Positions 45,709 to 57,572 of a stretch of 64,000 bases of DNA are shown in pieces; the stretch's first letter is position 1, and each line of letters starts with the position of its first letter. Origin of the DNA: Steinernema hermaphroditum (Eukaryota > Nematoda > Chromadorea > Rhabditida > Steinernematidae). Where the stretch lies: NCBI GenBank assembly GCA_030435675.1, contig CM059624.1, forward strand, positions 2,504,769-2,568,768. Direction: 5' to 3'. Made by a program: the position numbers and the translations under genes. Under the pieces are notes generated by a model, which was not told the origin of the DNA, made no database searches, and worked only from the letters and a program-made list of their open reading frames with translations.

Positions 45709-48700
45709 GTCGGCTGAAGCGTTAGAGGCGACGAATCGCGAACTGAAAAGTAAAGTCAATTAGACAACGACGGCAACGGTAAGCGTCGGAAATCCATAAC
45801 TGCTGCTCGGTTGGGTTGCGGCTGCCACCGAGCCGAGAAAACGTGAAAACGACCGTGGGGCGGTAAACTTCGCCGACAACAACAAAACAATCGATTCAAA
45901 GGAGTCGGGCGGATATGTTTGTAAGCGCGGGTGGTGGCGGTGTAGAGTACGCACAAGGAAGTGTTTTGACGGAAGTGTTAAAATCGGGCCTTGCAAACAA
46001 TAAATCCTTTGTGATGTTTGTCGCGCATCGCTTTTGGTGTTACTGCAGGCTTTCGAATACACGTTGGATGGTAAATATGCGGTGTTTAAGTAGTGGATTG
46101 ATACAAGAAATGGCTTTGTGATTGCCCGCAGATTCGGATAAGCAGTAGAACGAAGTAAAGTGGATTTGTTTGGAACTGAACTGAAACAGAGCCGAGCCAT
46201 CTGAAGCAAGCCGGAGTTGACTCGAACCACTTACTAAGGATTCATTTTATACACTGGGGACAATTGCGACCGTTCCCGGGGAGCGGTGCAGAGAGAGGGC
46301 AGACGACGAGAGACAAAAGGCCTGTCCTTTTCTCTACAATCTTTGAGTGGGAAGTTCGAGTCAGCTCCGTAGCCAACAGTCCGAGCCCAGCCGGCTCGGA
46401 TTGAGAAATTTCACCGGAGTAGCTTCGCTGGGATAAGGGCTAACCTAACGTTGTTGCTGAACTGTCAAAGTCTATGGCTCTGTAACTGTTGTGTGAATCA
46501 AAAAACAATCTAGAAACCGGCAGCAATCGGTACATGTTTTATTGGGCTGTCACACTAAAATGGCGCTTGATTTCAGTACATCCTACCTGATCTAATCACG
46601 CATATTTAAGATACAGTTTATAGCTTTCGAATGACCAATCCAAGGCTACGGGATGGGACTCTTTGGGTCATTTTTTTAGTTGACCTCTACTGTCTTAAAG
46701 TAGGCATGATCGTGTAGAGCCGGCATGTGCGCATAGTAGCTGTGAGTGTCACCCACATGCTGGAAACCGACAGCGGGATATGTTTCTATTAGGTTAACAA
46801 CTACGGTGGCCTTCAAATTTTATGTTGTTCTTATCCATAGAAACATCGCATATAAGTATAGAGCAAAGCCGATTTCTGTTTTCCTATCCCGTGCACAACA
46901 ACCAGCTTCCAAGTCGATTAGTTTAAATCGGCTCGACCTTTTGCTACAAGACGACAACTTCTGCATAAGGCAAGATTTTCATGGCAACAAAAACATAAAA
47001 AACACATCGAAAAATCTCGTTTACCTGAGTAAAACAGGAAACGTTTGTTTACTGCTTCTTGAAATTTCAAACAGAGCCGTCAATGAACGTCGCAGGTTCG
47101 GTTTAGAACCAAAAATGCGTGCGATACTTTGAAAATAAAACAAAAAGAGGTTTCCGAGAACTAAAAAGCAACTAAGGTATGAAAAGGGAACAAATATACG
47201 TTATCACTTTCGAAAAAATCGATTTCGATGCCAAACGAACGCGCCTAAAAGTCAAAGATCGATGCCACTGTGCGGCGCTGGACACATCATCCACTGTACG
47301 CATGCAAGCGAACCCAAAAAAGACCAAATTTTACCTCAAGAACAGAATCGAAGGCCGTTGGCGGAGAACCCGTGATTGTGAAGAGGAGAACAGCCGCTGG
47401 GAGTTGAGGGGGTTTCTGGCGACACCACTGAGAATCGAGGGGATTCTGCTGGCGATAAGGTGGTGACTCATTCAGGAATATACTACCTACGATGATGCGA
47501 AGAGGCTTACAAAACAGGGAATGTTCGAGGATGGCGCGAAGTAGTGATAGGGCTGATGAAAGAGCTGGGTCAGAGACCAACTGGAAATGCCGGATTTTTA
47601 TAGGTTCGGTCCGGATGGCAAGAATATGAGATATGTTTGGATGTAAGTGGGGTTTTCGAGAAAAAAGGTGTTTCATCTTTTGGAAAATTAGGCATTTCGA
47701 TAGTCGATTATCGAGGCAAGCCAGGACATAATTATAGAAAAATCGAAAAAGGGAACTATCTGTTCGGATACACTGACCATAGACACTAAAACGGAGCCAA
47801 TACACTACGAGCGGTCAGTGATCTCTGGTAAGATAGGAGCGAAATTTGACATATTTTTAGCAGCTACAGGCGGGCTCTGCACTGCGGAGGTTAGCAACGG
47901 ACGTGATGGTGGCGAAAACGATAAGAAGGGTGGACGTGGTCACAAAGTGGTGCGAAATTACCAGTGTGTGACCATCCTCACTCACAGTATAGGGTAACCT
48001 CCACGTCTCAACAGACATGAGAGTGTGGACATCGTGTTGCCCGGATTTCAGCAGAAACAGAATGAGTGACGGACACAGACAGGCCGACTAGGTGAAACTT
48101 CGCAATCAGAGCCGGAGTCGGAGCATCACAAAAGGTTCTTTGAGAACGACAAGGCAAGATTGAAGCCGCAATAACTTGAGATCATAGATGAGCGCAGTGA
48201 ACAGAATACGATGCGTTCGCTGAACTGGGAGACATCAAACAAAAAAAGAGTGATTCACAACGATTAAGTGAGCAATTTGATACAGTTAAAGAACATGGCG
48301 ACAAGCGCTGAGATGTACTAGCGCGTGGATGAGACAGTTCGATCACTGAAGCGTATTTCTGGGTGTTTGCTTCTGGACCATACGATGACCGTTGTTAGTA
48401 ATATCCCAAAATAGTCACATCGCATTTCGTAAACGACAAATTAAACTACATCTAAATTGGAAGTTACTATTGGTATTCGAGTCAAAAGAAAAAAAAACAG
48501 CGAGTCGCCAAAGTCATGTCAAAAAAGGCGACTCAAAATCGACTCGAATGCAAACCCTATGCCTTATGCGGCCTCCAGTGGTGTAGGCTGCTGGACTGCC
48601 GATCGAGTCCCGGTGAAAGTAAGCAATTAGTCGTACAGCTGCCACCTGGGTAGTGGTAAAATCCAATATTCCGGCTGCGAAAAAGGCTAATGAGGTGGAC

Positions 48701-49464
48701 AGGTGAAACGTGTAATATGAGAGGGATTTCGTAGCGGGGACGCGGGTCGCCTTGTTGCCACGGCACTTTTTGGAACTTGGAAATAAAGGTCCCTTCAAAT
48801 ACAGCTTCTCTTAAGCCTCAAATATGACGTTGTGGTGGCCGACTAGGACCAATGGACAATTTCCGTACTAGCACGATTCGTGAGTCCAATTTCAAGATTC
48901 ATTCTAAACTCATCTGACCTATTTTCATGCAAACAGAACATAAGCATGTCAGATTCATGTCCGCGGTCAAACTGGCAAGATCTGCCAGTCAGCGGCCATC
49001 AGAAAAGCCATGAGCTATGGTTCCGAAAAGCTAATAAATGAATGAGCCAGTGGTGAATGAGTCAATAAGACCACCTGACAGGAATGGTGATATTCCATTT
49101 AGAATTGACATGGCTACGCCTACTTCTATTACAGCGAGACGGAGCAGTAAAAAGTGCGGTTTCAATGAGGGAGCAAAGCGCCGTCAAACTGATTCAAAAC
49201 GAGGAAAATAGAATACGGGTTCTGGTGAATGGCGAGTGACACGCTGAACGATGTTGAGTCAGTGATCAAAACGCGTCGGTCTGATTCATACGTTCATTCA
49301 TCGATTCTGACCCGCAGTCACTTCACATCGCTAAAACGACGATAGGTTTTGTATATGACAAGGATAGTGATTTCCCAAAATCTTGACTTACTTGAATTCT
49401 TTTATTTGAGCAGTTTCGTTTGAAGTAATATTTCTTAGTTTTTGAGAGAGCTTGATACAGATAC
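45709..49464. other. Gene-poor stretch upstream of insulysin
   Basis: This stretch begins with the insulysin 5' flank. A long minus-strand frame (45760-46230) has no domain. A (GACTC)-like patch lies near 48530 and a weak tRNA-like segment near 48570-48615 (GTGTAGGCTGCTGGACTG then GATCGAGTCCCGG). Nothing else is recognised. Confidence 0.45.
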
Positions 49465-49870
49465 ATCTTGATCGAGTCCGAAATCCGGGTCAGGTACGGA
49501 CTCGGGCACGCAATTTTGAAATGAGCCCGAAAACGATTCCGGATTCAAGGTCCGAAATCCCATCGAGTAAGCTATCTATTTTATTCAAGTTGAGTGTTGC
49601 TGATGCGAAAATTAAGCCGAAGATGTCGAAAGGACCGAAAATGGATCAGAAATCGAGATTTGAACGTCGGACTCGATGGGCTTTCGGACCTTGACTACGG
49701 ACTCGTTTTCGGGCTTGTCTCGAAATTGCGTGTCCGAGTCCGGACTCGAGGTCGATTGGATTTCGGACTCGATCAGCAACTGTATCGAGTGTCAACTGAT
49801 TTTCATCCAAGTCCAAATCTTGATTCCAGACTCATTTTCAGACCCTTCACAGACTCGACCTGTTCATTTG
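49465..49870. repeat. Degenerate GAGTCC/GGACTCG array
   Basis: Loose units such as CGAGTCCGAAATCC, TACGGACTCG and GTCCGGACTCGAGG are spread over about 400 bp. It is the most decayed of the GAGTCC-class arrays in the window. Confidence 0.65.
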
Positions 49871-50971
49871 TGGCAGCAGCACTCGTTCTTGACAACTTGA
49901 ATAGAATAGAATAGCTTATAGGACAACCGCCAATGTTTATCCCCGAAGGGTGAAGAAATATCTCATCATAATAACAAGTGTGATTCAACAGAATACAACG
50001 AATTGGGCGAAAAGTATGACTGGCTATCAGTAAAAAATCAACTAACACCGAACAGGTTTCCCTAGTCACAAATGACCCACTTTGAATGGAGTTTGTGAAT
50101 GGAACATCACATCTGATAAATCAAACAATCAAACACCACTTCCACCTTGTTTACCTCTGGGGCCCATTGCCCTTATGACACACTTATCGGTATCTTTTTG
50201 GTCCATTGTGATGGGAATGATCACTTCCTCCTTGTGATCTGACTAGATCTTATGATTGATTCATGCATGAATGAAAGCTTTACCTATAGTAACTCCTCAC
50301 TGGATCCTCAAAAGCATTGTGTGTTGATTCTAAACCTATAAATGAAGTATACTGCTTGATAGTTGATGAGCCTACCGTTCGCCAAGGCGCCACAAATCAG
50401 CAGAACGGCCAATCGAACGACCCTCATGACTTGGCCGTTCGGATCGTTCTGCACGTGATGGCCCGGCATATATGCGTGTCCTCATATCTGGGCCGCCCAT
50501 CTGAGCAATGCGAACAGTCAAGGTCATGTTTACTTTGCATAATTTATCGCGTCATTTCTTTGTGGTGTCAACGAGTAAACTGATGTTCAAACCGTGAAGC
50601 GTGTTTGTGTGAATTGAGGATTTGCAAACAACAAAGGGGTCAGTTTTGGCCTAATATTTACGGCTACGCGTGAAAGTGATAGCGTCATCCGACCAATGTT
50701 TGCTCTTTTTTTGGTGGCTGCAGGAACTAAGATATTCTTTATTTTGTTTTTTTCTATTTATAGATCAACTTATCACGGCTAATTAATAATACCTAGTAGT
50801 GTGAAGCCTATTCTGGTGCATACTGAAAAGAAACAAACAAAACAAACGCTTTGGTTATCCCGGTGAAGATCTAATATGTAAAAGCCGGTAAAAAAAGGTT
50901 TCTTAAAGCACAAGTAGCCACTTCAAGGTTTTATTTTAAGTGGAAGATCGAAAGAAAGTAAAAAACATATC
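49871..50971. other. No gene recognised
   Basis: Short frames only; no repeats or RNA genes were seen before the tRNA pair. Confidence 0.5.
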
Positions 50972-51043
50972 TGGAGGTACGGGGGTTTGAACCCCGGACT
51001 TCTCGCATGCAAAGCGAGCGCTCTACCACTGAGCTACACCCCC
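50972..51043 (-). tRNA. tRNA-Ala (anticodon TGC), copy 1
   Basis: The minus strand reads a 72-nt cloverleaf with acceptor GGGGGTG/TACCTCC (one G-T pair), D-arm TAGCTCAGTGGTAGAGC, anticodon stem CTCGC/GCGAG around TTTGCAT, and T-arm GGGGTTCAAACCCC. TTTTTT follows on the minus strand as terminator. Confidence 0.95.
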
Positions 51044-51291
51044 TCGAAGGATTCCCTTCGCGGAGTTGCATGTGAGACCACGCGAACAGAGATATTTTAC
51101 TCAACACAGTTATCCCCACTAGCCTTTATCACTGCTTTAATATCACTACAACGAAATCCTCTACTATGATTGCACAATAGGGCTCTCTTAACACGTTTCA
51201 TCCATTTTATGCCATGGTCATAGATGGAAAGATGGAAATACACTGCGCCCGTGAGGAAACACCGTAGTCCTGCGGGTGGCAAAAACGTTTC

Positions 51292-51363
51292 TGGAGGTAC
51301 GGGGGTTTGAACCCCGGACTTCTCGCATGCAAAGCGAGCGCTCTACCACTGAGCTACACCCCC
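51292..51363 (-). tRNA. tRNA-Ala (anticodon TGC), copy 2
   Basis: This copy is identical in sequence to the one 249 bp to the left, but the flanks differ after a few bases. TTTTT follows on the minus strand. It is a local duplicate pair; the tRNA-Ala(CGC) at 2543 is a related isoacceptor. Confidence 0.95.
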
Positions 51364-52606
51364 TCGATGGATCGACGTCGTGCTGTTGGATGTACGGCTC
51401 ACGCGCCCACGAAACGGGCACAAGTTGTTTATTGAAATGACAAACTGATAAATATGTTTATAAGCCGGCTGTAAGATACTGATGTCTTGCGGCCCACAAT
51501 GCTACTGAGCCCTGGTTAGCTTTCGAGTCAAAACCTGTCGAGCCGAAATAAGCGGCTGGGGTGATGCAAGCCCGAATCGAGTGCTAATCCTATACTGAAC
51601 ATTTAACAAGGAAGTCTAAAGGGCGCAAAGTGCCATGATATTTATCGATTGAGAGGGGTCCTTTTGCTACTGAAGGTATCACAATATTCCGCTTTTATTG
51701 GATGTGGGACAAGCCTCGGGCGGAAAATATGGAGTCTGAGCCATCATGTCCAGGTGAAAATAAGTAATTACACCCCCCGGGCCAAATACGATCAATCGAT
51801 AGCGCTTTCAATCATCGAAACATTAGGTGCATGAAAAAGTATATATGTGATATAGAAAGGCTGTTAAATATGTAAAATTTTTGGAAAAAGGCCAGATCTT
51901 ACAAACAAATACTTTTGAACGTTTAGTGAATAATAAAACCGACGTTCGATCGTTCTTGAAAGGCACAAACGGTTCCGCCGCGCGCAAACAAGCGGAAACA
52001 GGTTGCAGTCAAGTGGGGAGAGGGGGAATCGTCGCTGGCAGCATCAGGCGATCGCCGACTTTGGCGCGACAACGATAGGCAATTGCCCACGATATATGAA
52101 TCGCCACATCGTCAAGGACGTCTTCTCGCAGAGAGGGCATGAAAACTTGCAAAAACACTGCGTGTTGTTTTAGTACTCTAAATCAATAAAGCTCTTCCCG
52201 ATAAGGCATGGATCGACGCATTTAAGATAGGCCTAAGCCTAAGCCACATTTCCAGAGGCTTCCTATATTTAACGGAGATAGTACTACCAACTACACTCAT
52301 CTCCATTTCTTTTACATTTTTTATATCTTGCAATCGTTGACCGAGACGCTGCCGTCAGACCATGGAAGGTCCTTCGGAGGAGTGGTCATTTCCACTGGAA
52401 TCGTCACCATTGATTTGGTCATTTTCTGGCCAGTATTTTTTGGTCATTTCTACCGTCTCCCATTTATTACACTCATCACAAGTATTCAGAAAACAATAAG
52501 TACATCGAGCACAATAATTGCTATGGGTACAAATTATAAGTAGTACACACAAACAGAACACCTGCACCACCCAAAAAATAAACAGAAACAACAGGCAAAA
52601 ACGACC
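51364..52606. other. No gene recognised
   Basis: This is the region between the tRNA pair and the 3' end of the receptor gene. It holds short frames without motifs. CCTAAGCC repeats near 52230 recall the centre of the element at 32.3 kb. Confidence 0.45.
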
Positions 52607-53509
52607 CTAAAGAACACCGATTGCGTACAACTGGCTCACAGCCACCTCGCTTCTGTCAGCATGGAAAGGGCGCACCTTGGTCACGGTCTCACGGTACTCC
52701 TTCCAGAATTTGAGCGTTGTCAGGAAGGTGCATCGAAGCTTCCTCGTTCCGAGTCCGTGGATGATGGTGAAGAGAATGGGACAGGTGGCATAGAACAGAC
52801 TTGTGAAAGTCGTCGATTGTTCGAAATCTGAAAAACTACGGTACTGATAGGAAGCTGATTCAGATGTGTACCGTTGAGTCGATGCACGAGGAGGAGATGA
52901 ATCGTGAAGACGGCTATGAGAACGAGAGCATATGGAAGAACGTGGAAAAAGAAGAGTTGCCGAGATTCGATGAGTCTACCGTACTCCGTGTTCGATACGA
53001 AGCCTTTCGAGTTACTGTCCTGTTTGATTTGATAGTTGAAGAGGACACCCACAACGGTTGCTATCTAAATCGCCTATAAATTGGACCAACTTCAGTCCAG
53101 TCAACATTACCGAAAGGACGAAGACGACATATCCGATCAACACCCACAGCTGGACACTTTCAGCAAGCTCCACAAAACGGGGAATGTTGCCCAAGTCGAA
53201 TGGAGTAAGACGAATCAACGCCGTGGCCAGGCTGGCTTTCAGGACTATGTTGATCAGCATGCAAACGGTGACAGTTTTGTATTTGGAAACCATCCGGAAT
53301 TGGTGCGATTCCAAGCGAAGGAAGGTTTCCAAGCAGGAGAGTATGGTGTAGAGGAGACCGTCCACAAAGAAGCTGGTGTTTAGGAGGAAGTTGTCGAAAG
53401 CGAGAGGACGCTGTTGTTCGGAAAAAAGTGCGGAGTGAAGGGCTGAAAAGGTTAACGTTGTTATCAAGAAAGCTGCGTAGATGTATCCTCCGTGTTGCAA
53501 AAAAACCAT
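52607..53509 (-). CDS. Serpentine (7TM) chemoreceptor-like protein
   Basis: Exons 53509-53111, 53064-52872 and 52827-52607 give 270 aa in frame. The ATG lies one base after CCATTCAG, suggesting trans-splicing and fixing the start. Six or seven hydrophobic helices are visible: IYAAFLITTLTFSALHSAL, FFVDGLLYTILSCL, VCMLINIVLKASLATALI, WVLIGYVVFVLS, LFFFHVLPYALVLIAVFTI, SLFYATCPILFTIIHGLG. The last helix is followed by a basic tail (TRKLRCTFLTTL). Size and layout fit nematode chemosensory receptors of the Sra/Srb/Sre superfamilies, though at 270 aa it is short. I cannot assign the subfamily. It may sense external chemicals in sensory neurons. Confidence 0.75.
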
Positions 53510-54769
53510 TCTGAATGGTTGGCTTGTACTGTGATACCAAGGGACAAACAATTACGTCGGAGACAATGCGATTATGGTCCTTATTCATTATCAAGTAATA
53601 ATGTTGTAAAATTCGTAGAAAAGGACATGTTGGTTTCTTCCGAAAGCTCTCTCGCTCTCTTTTTTATGGTTTTCATTTTTTTGTGTAGGGAAGGTATCCA
53701 TTGCTACCTATGAGCAGAAAACGAGTTTCTGGGCTAAACGATGATATCAGTTTAGTCGGGATGGTTGCACAACCAAAGGGACATTTCTGGGGACAGAGGC
53801 TAAGGGTACAGGAGTGCAGTTAAAAGTTGCAAGGAGACTCCAATTGTCCATCGTAATTTCACGCTCCAGACGCACCTGGAGGAAAGAAACGAAAAACGTC
53901 AATCGCCGTTCTCCGATTAATTCAAAGCAAAACTGTTCTAGACATTGTGCTTGTGCCAAAAGTACTTTTAATCAGCATGATCATTATTGCCTTACGAATT
54001 TGCTAAATATAAGGATCCAGGTCCCAATATCAAAAAACAAACCTCTTTAAGTGACACAAACCCCTTTACTTCCGAAGAGTGATCGGAAAGAGTCCTTCGA
54101 CGTGTTGGTAGAATAAGAACGGCCTGCTTGCCGTGTGATTTTGGTTCTAGAAGGTACTCTTGAAGGCCAGAACTATACATGAAATGCGCCCAAAACCGAA
54201 ATTTACTTTTTCTCTGCTCGTCTGCCCTCACTCGCACCGCTCCACACGAATGGTCGGAACGATGGGATTATACATAAGCCATCTCATTTGTTAATTGTTG
54301 TCAAATGCTGCTATTTGTCTACGGACTCGTTCCGATCACTAATTTCGAGTCCCTTAAAAACAACGCATATTCTTTTTCTATTGTTTCCTCATAATGCATA
54401 TATTTTTGTCCGTTTTTATTTTCGGCATTTGTACGAGCATTCCACAAAAGCAGCACCTTTCCCACGTTCGCAAGAAACCGCACAAACAATGCTAAGGCTA
54501 CCGTTTCCATAAGAACACACTCCTTCTAGAATGGCTTAGATAAATAGCCTTCATTGTCTCCAAAGGACCGAAAACAACTGTGAGAAGAAAGGTTTCTGGT
54601 CCTAATCTTTGATATCTGACCAGAAAGGATAACAATTGGAGCAGTGCATAGCGCTCACTCCTGAAAATGTCAAGGCATGGTCTGCTGTGCAGAGCCAACG
54701 TAACTGTCAAAGGTGCAACGGTGGGCTCGGTGCCCAACGGCTTAATGACTGTACAACCCGTGTCTGTGG
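53510..54769. other. No gene recognised
   Basis: Upstream region of the receptor gene and following sequence; open frames here lack motifs. Confidence 0.45.
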
Positions 54770-55038
54770 TAGGGATGCACCGGAACGAACCGAAATCAGT
54801 CAGAAGGTCCGGGGTTCGAATCCACCCGCGAGCAAAACTTTTTTATTTTCGTGTTTTCTCGATATAACATTCTGGAAACTGTTTCACTGTCTGATTCTAC
54901 GTAAGCAAAATTTAAATCTGCGGAAAAACGTGCAGAAAAAAAAAAGTACATAAAAAAGTTTGGCCTGCGGGCGGATTCGAACCCCGGACCTTCAGACTGA
55001 TTCCGGTTCGTTCCGGTTTGCGTTCCGGTGCATCCCTA
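54770..55038. repeat. Inverted repeat carrying tRNA-like B-boxes
   Basis: About 65-75 nt from 54770 (AGGGATGCACCGGAACG...GGTTCGAATCCACCCGC) reappear inverted at 54963-55038. The spacer is about 130 bp. Each arm contains GGTCCGGGGTTCGAATCC, which fits a Pol III B-box. It may be a foldback or two head-to-head tRNA-derived repeats. Confidence 0.75.
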
Positions 55039-55189
55039 GTCTGTGGCCTTCGGTCAAGCCTCAAAAGAGTTCCAATAACGGATAGAGCCAATTACTGATA
55101 CATACCATTTGCGTTTCCTTTAGAGAAATTTTTGGATCTGGAAACTTTGTCTCGAGGAAATAATATGATTTGTTTCTACAAAAATAAAA

Positions 55190-55268
55190 GGAACAACTCG
55201 GTGAAGATTCAAACCGGGGCCTTTGAAACTGTAGACGGACCCTTTAGCGCTTGCGCCACAGAACCGTT
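55190..55268 (-). repeat. tRNA-like repeat
   Basis: On the minus strand, GTGGCGCAAGCGCTAAAGGG (A-box-like) is followed 30 nt later by CCCCGGTTTGAATC (B-box-like). The anticodon arm does not fold. It aligns with the copy at 63271-63341, and both have GCAGCTACTTA about 100 bp further right. Confidence 0.6.
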
Positions 55269-56513
55269 CAGCATTTCGACACAGGAACAGTAGGTAGTAG
55301 TAATTGGATCTGGCTAATGTTGAAAGCTGTTTTTCTTAATCGTACTTGAGTGAGGGCAGCTACTTACGCACATGTTTACACACTTGTAAAGGCATATTCT
55401 TTCTCAGCAATCCCATGATCTCTGTGTTTAGAACCTTCCACAGTTCCCTTGTACTTAGCTAAGAACCCTTTTAAAAACTGACTTCGTTGAGATTATATTC
55501 AGGCAGAGCTTCAGTTACAACTCTCCTAAACCTAACTATTCCTCTTATTGCATCATTCTAAGTAAGTTTAGTTGCGCTGCAAAAGGTCAAAATGGTAGCA
55601 AACTCACAAACAATCCGAGCGATAGCCTATTCGAAATATGTAAAAGGGTAAAGTGGTGGAAGTGGTGTCCTAAACACATATTGACTGGTATTGTTGCCCT
55701 TTTGTGAAATGAGTTTAATCTCATAATGTTTCCCTCAGATACATTTCTCTTTCTCAGAAAATGTCCAATTTCTTGATTTGAAGCGTTAATGTGATGGAGC
55801 AAAGTCGCGCCTTTGTTGTAAAGGCGTTTTGTAGGCAAAAACAGAAGAATAGAAGAAGTTAATGAAACGGCTGGCAGAAAACGTGCTAACTTTTGACCTT
55901 TTGAGGACAGTTTATTTCAGGTCGTCCCGTTCTTGGCTTCTGTGCTGATAACCTATAGTGTGAATGGCTTCTTATCTGACATGAAAAGTTTCTAGAAGTG
56001 CGAACAAATAAAGGCTAAAAATCCGGGGAAATATGGAACCTAGACACTGTTTGATCAACATTCAAAACTTAGGAGTGCGTACCTCCATTCAGAGAAATGG
56101 ATGCCTCAAATTACGCAGACTAAGGGGAAAGGAATGTTGTATGCATAAGAGAAGTGACTGCAATAGTGCTCTGTGCGTGAATATGTTACAAGAATGTGTT
56201 CTGGCAGGTGAAGGCAGACATGCATACTAAGATGGTCTGTAATAGGGTTCGCATTCGAATCACAACAGGGTGGGTTGAGTCGAGTCGAAAAAGGCGACTC
56301 GAACTCGACTCGCAGTTCTACTCTCCAATCTGTAACTTTAATTCGAGCTGAACCTGTAACAGGGTAAAATGTCATTCTAAGATCTGACGCTGTAGCGCTT
56401 GAAATGAACTTGTCCTTATACATCAGAACGAACACACTGAAAACATTACAGCGTCACACTTTACCCGTTTAGAGATTTAAATCGAATTACAGTGGATTAC
56501 AGAGTGCTGTCTC

Positions 56514-57033
56514 ACAAGGGAACCACTCCAAGTGCCCCGCGAGTTAGCGACTGAGATGTGGCGCGCCTTGTAGACGGTCTTCTAACTAAGCAAACGCACA
56601 TAGTCTCACCGGCCCGTAATCACTCGGCCAACCCTAAAGATGGTGACGAAGTTGCAAAAAATTGTAACGTCTCCTGGTGCGATGTCCCTGACTCGTCAAA
56701 ATGTACGGTATTCTTGTCAGTTTTGGACGGGTTTCCTAAGGATTTCGGCATTTACAGCCAAAATTAATATTGCAAGTTAACAACCATGTTCTTGTAGCAA
56801 CAAAAGCGGTCAAAAAAACGATAAACACTGACAAGAATACCGTACATTTTGACGAGTCAGGAACATCGCACCAGGACACCTTACAATTTTTGCAACTTCG
56901 TCACCATCTTTAGGGTTGGCCGAGTGATTACGGGCCGGTGAGACTATGTGCGTTTGCTTAGTTAGAAGACCGTCTACAAAGCGCGCCACATCTCAGTCGC
57001 TAACTCGCGGGGCGCTTCGAGTGGTTCCCTTGT
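56514..57033. mobile_element. Foldback element, ~206-bp arms
   Basis: The segment from 56514 (ACAAGGGAACCACTC) to 56720 is repeated inverted at 56828-57033 with only scattered differences and small indels. The loop is about 107 bp. There is no open reading frame of note and no clear target duplication. It lies next to, and may have disrupted, the membrane-protein exon at 57232-57439. Confidence 0.9.
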
Positions 57034-57231
57034 CAGTAGCAAGCATTTCTGGATCTATCTGGCAGAACACACTCTTGGCTTTCAAACCAAAATGTCCAAA
57101 AGATACGATCAGATTCATGTCCATCTTGTCCAATATGAGATGTTCTACATAATGTCACTGGTTCAGAAAGGTGCAGCAGAAGGTGTAAAAGTCCCTATCA
57201 GATCCCACAATTCAACAAGGCATCAACTTAC

Positions 57232-57439
57232 ATCCAAGGACGAGAGCCGCCGCCGAGTACATCATCATCGCCACAGCGCACCCTATCTGCACTCCAACGA
57301 ACGTTTTCGGCAAAGCCGACGCTCTATTCAACGTGACAAGGATGACGAGACCGAAAAGGATGGCCAAACATCGTATGGAAGCGTCGCTCGCCTCGAAGAC
57401 CGTTTTGTCTAACATCGTCCGATTGCGGACTGCCGCCAC
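57232..57439 (-). CDS. Exon of an unidentified membrane protein
   Basis: The frame has two hydrophobic helices (CLAILFGLVILVTL and VGVQIGCAVAMMMYSAAALV) and ends at donor GTAAGTTG (57231). It resembles half of a four-helix membrane protein. Upstream, frames at 57440-57572 could encode a further part. Downstream on the minus strand lies the foldback element, so the rest of the gene may be lost or displaced. No family was recognised. Confidence 0.4.
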
Positions 57440-57572
57440 CGAAGTCGATGTTTTCCGTCAAGATGAAAAGGAGGCGGGGCGCTTGGCAACGAGTAACTTC
57501 GCTATGAATACTCACGCCACGGGCACATACAAAGAGAGCCAGGGAAGGAGACTCGTTTACTTGAAAAGACAA

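Noticed and set aside
45760..46230. 156-aa minus-strand frame upstream of insulysin, starting MVRVNSGLLQMARLCF
   Set aside because: It was considered as a mitochondrial leader exon, but the long frame has no family match and I found no donor that joins it in phase to the first insulysin exon.
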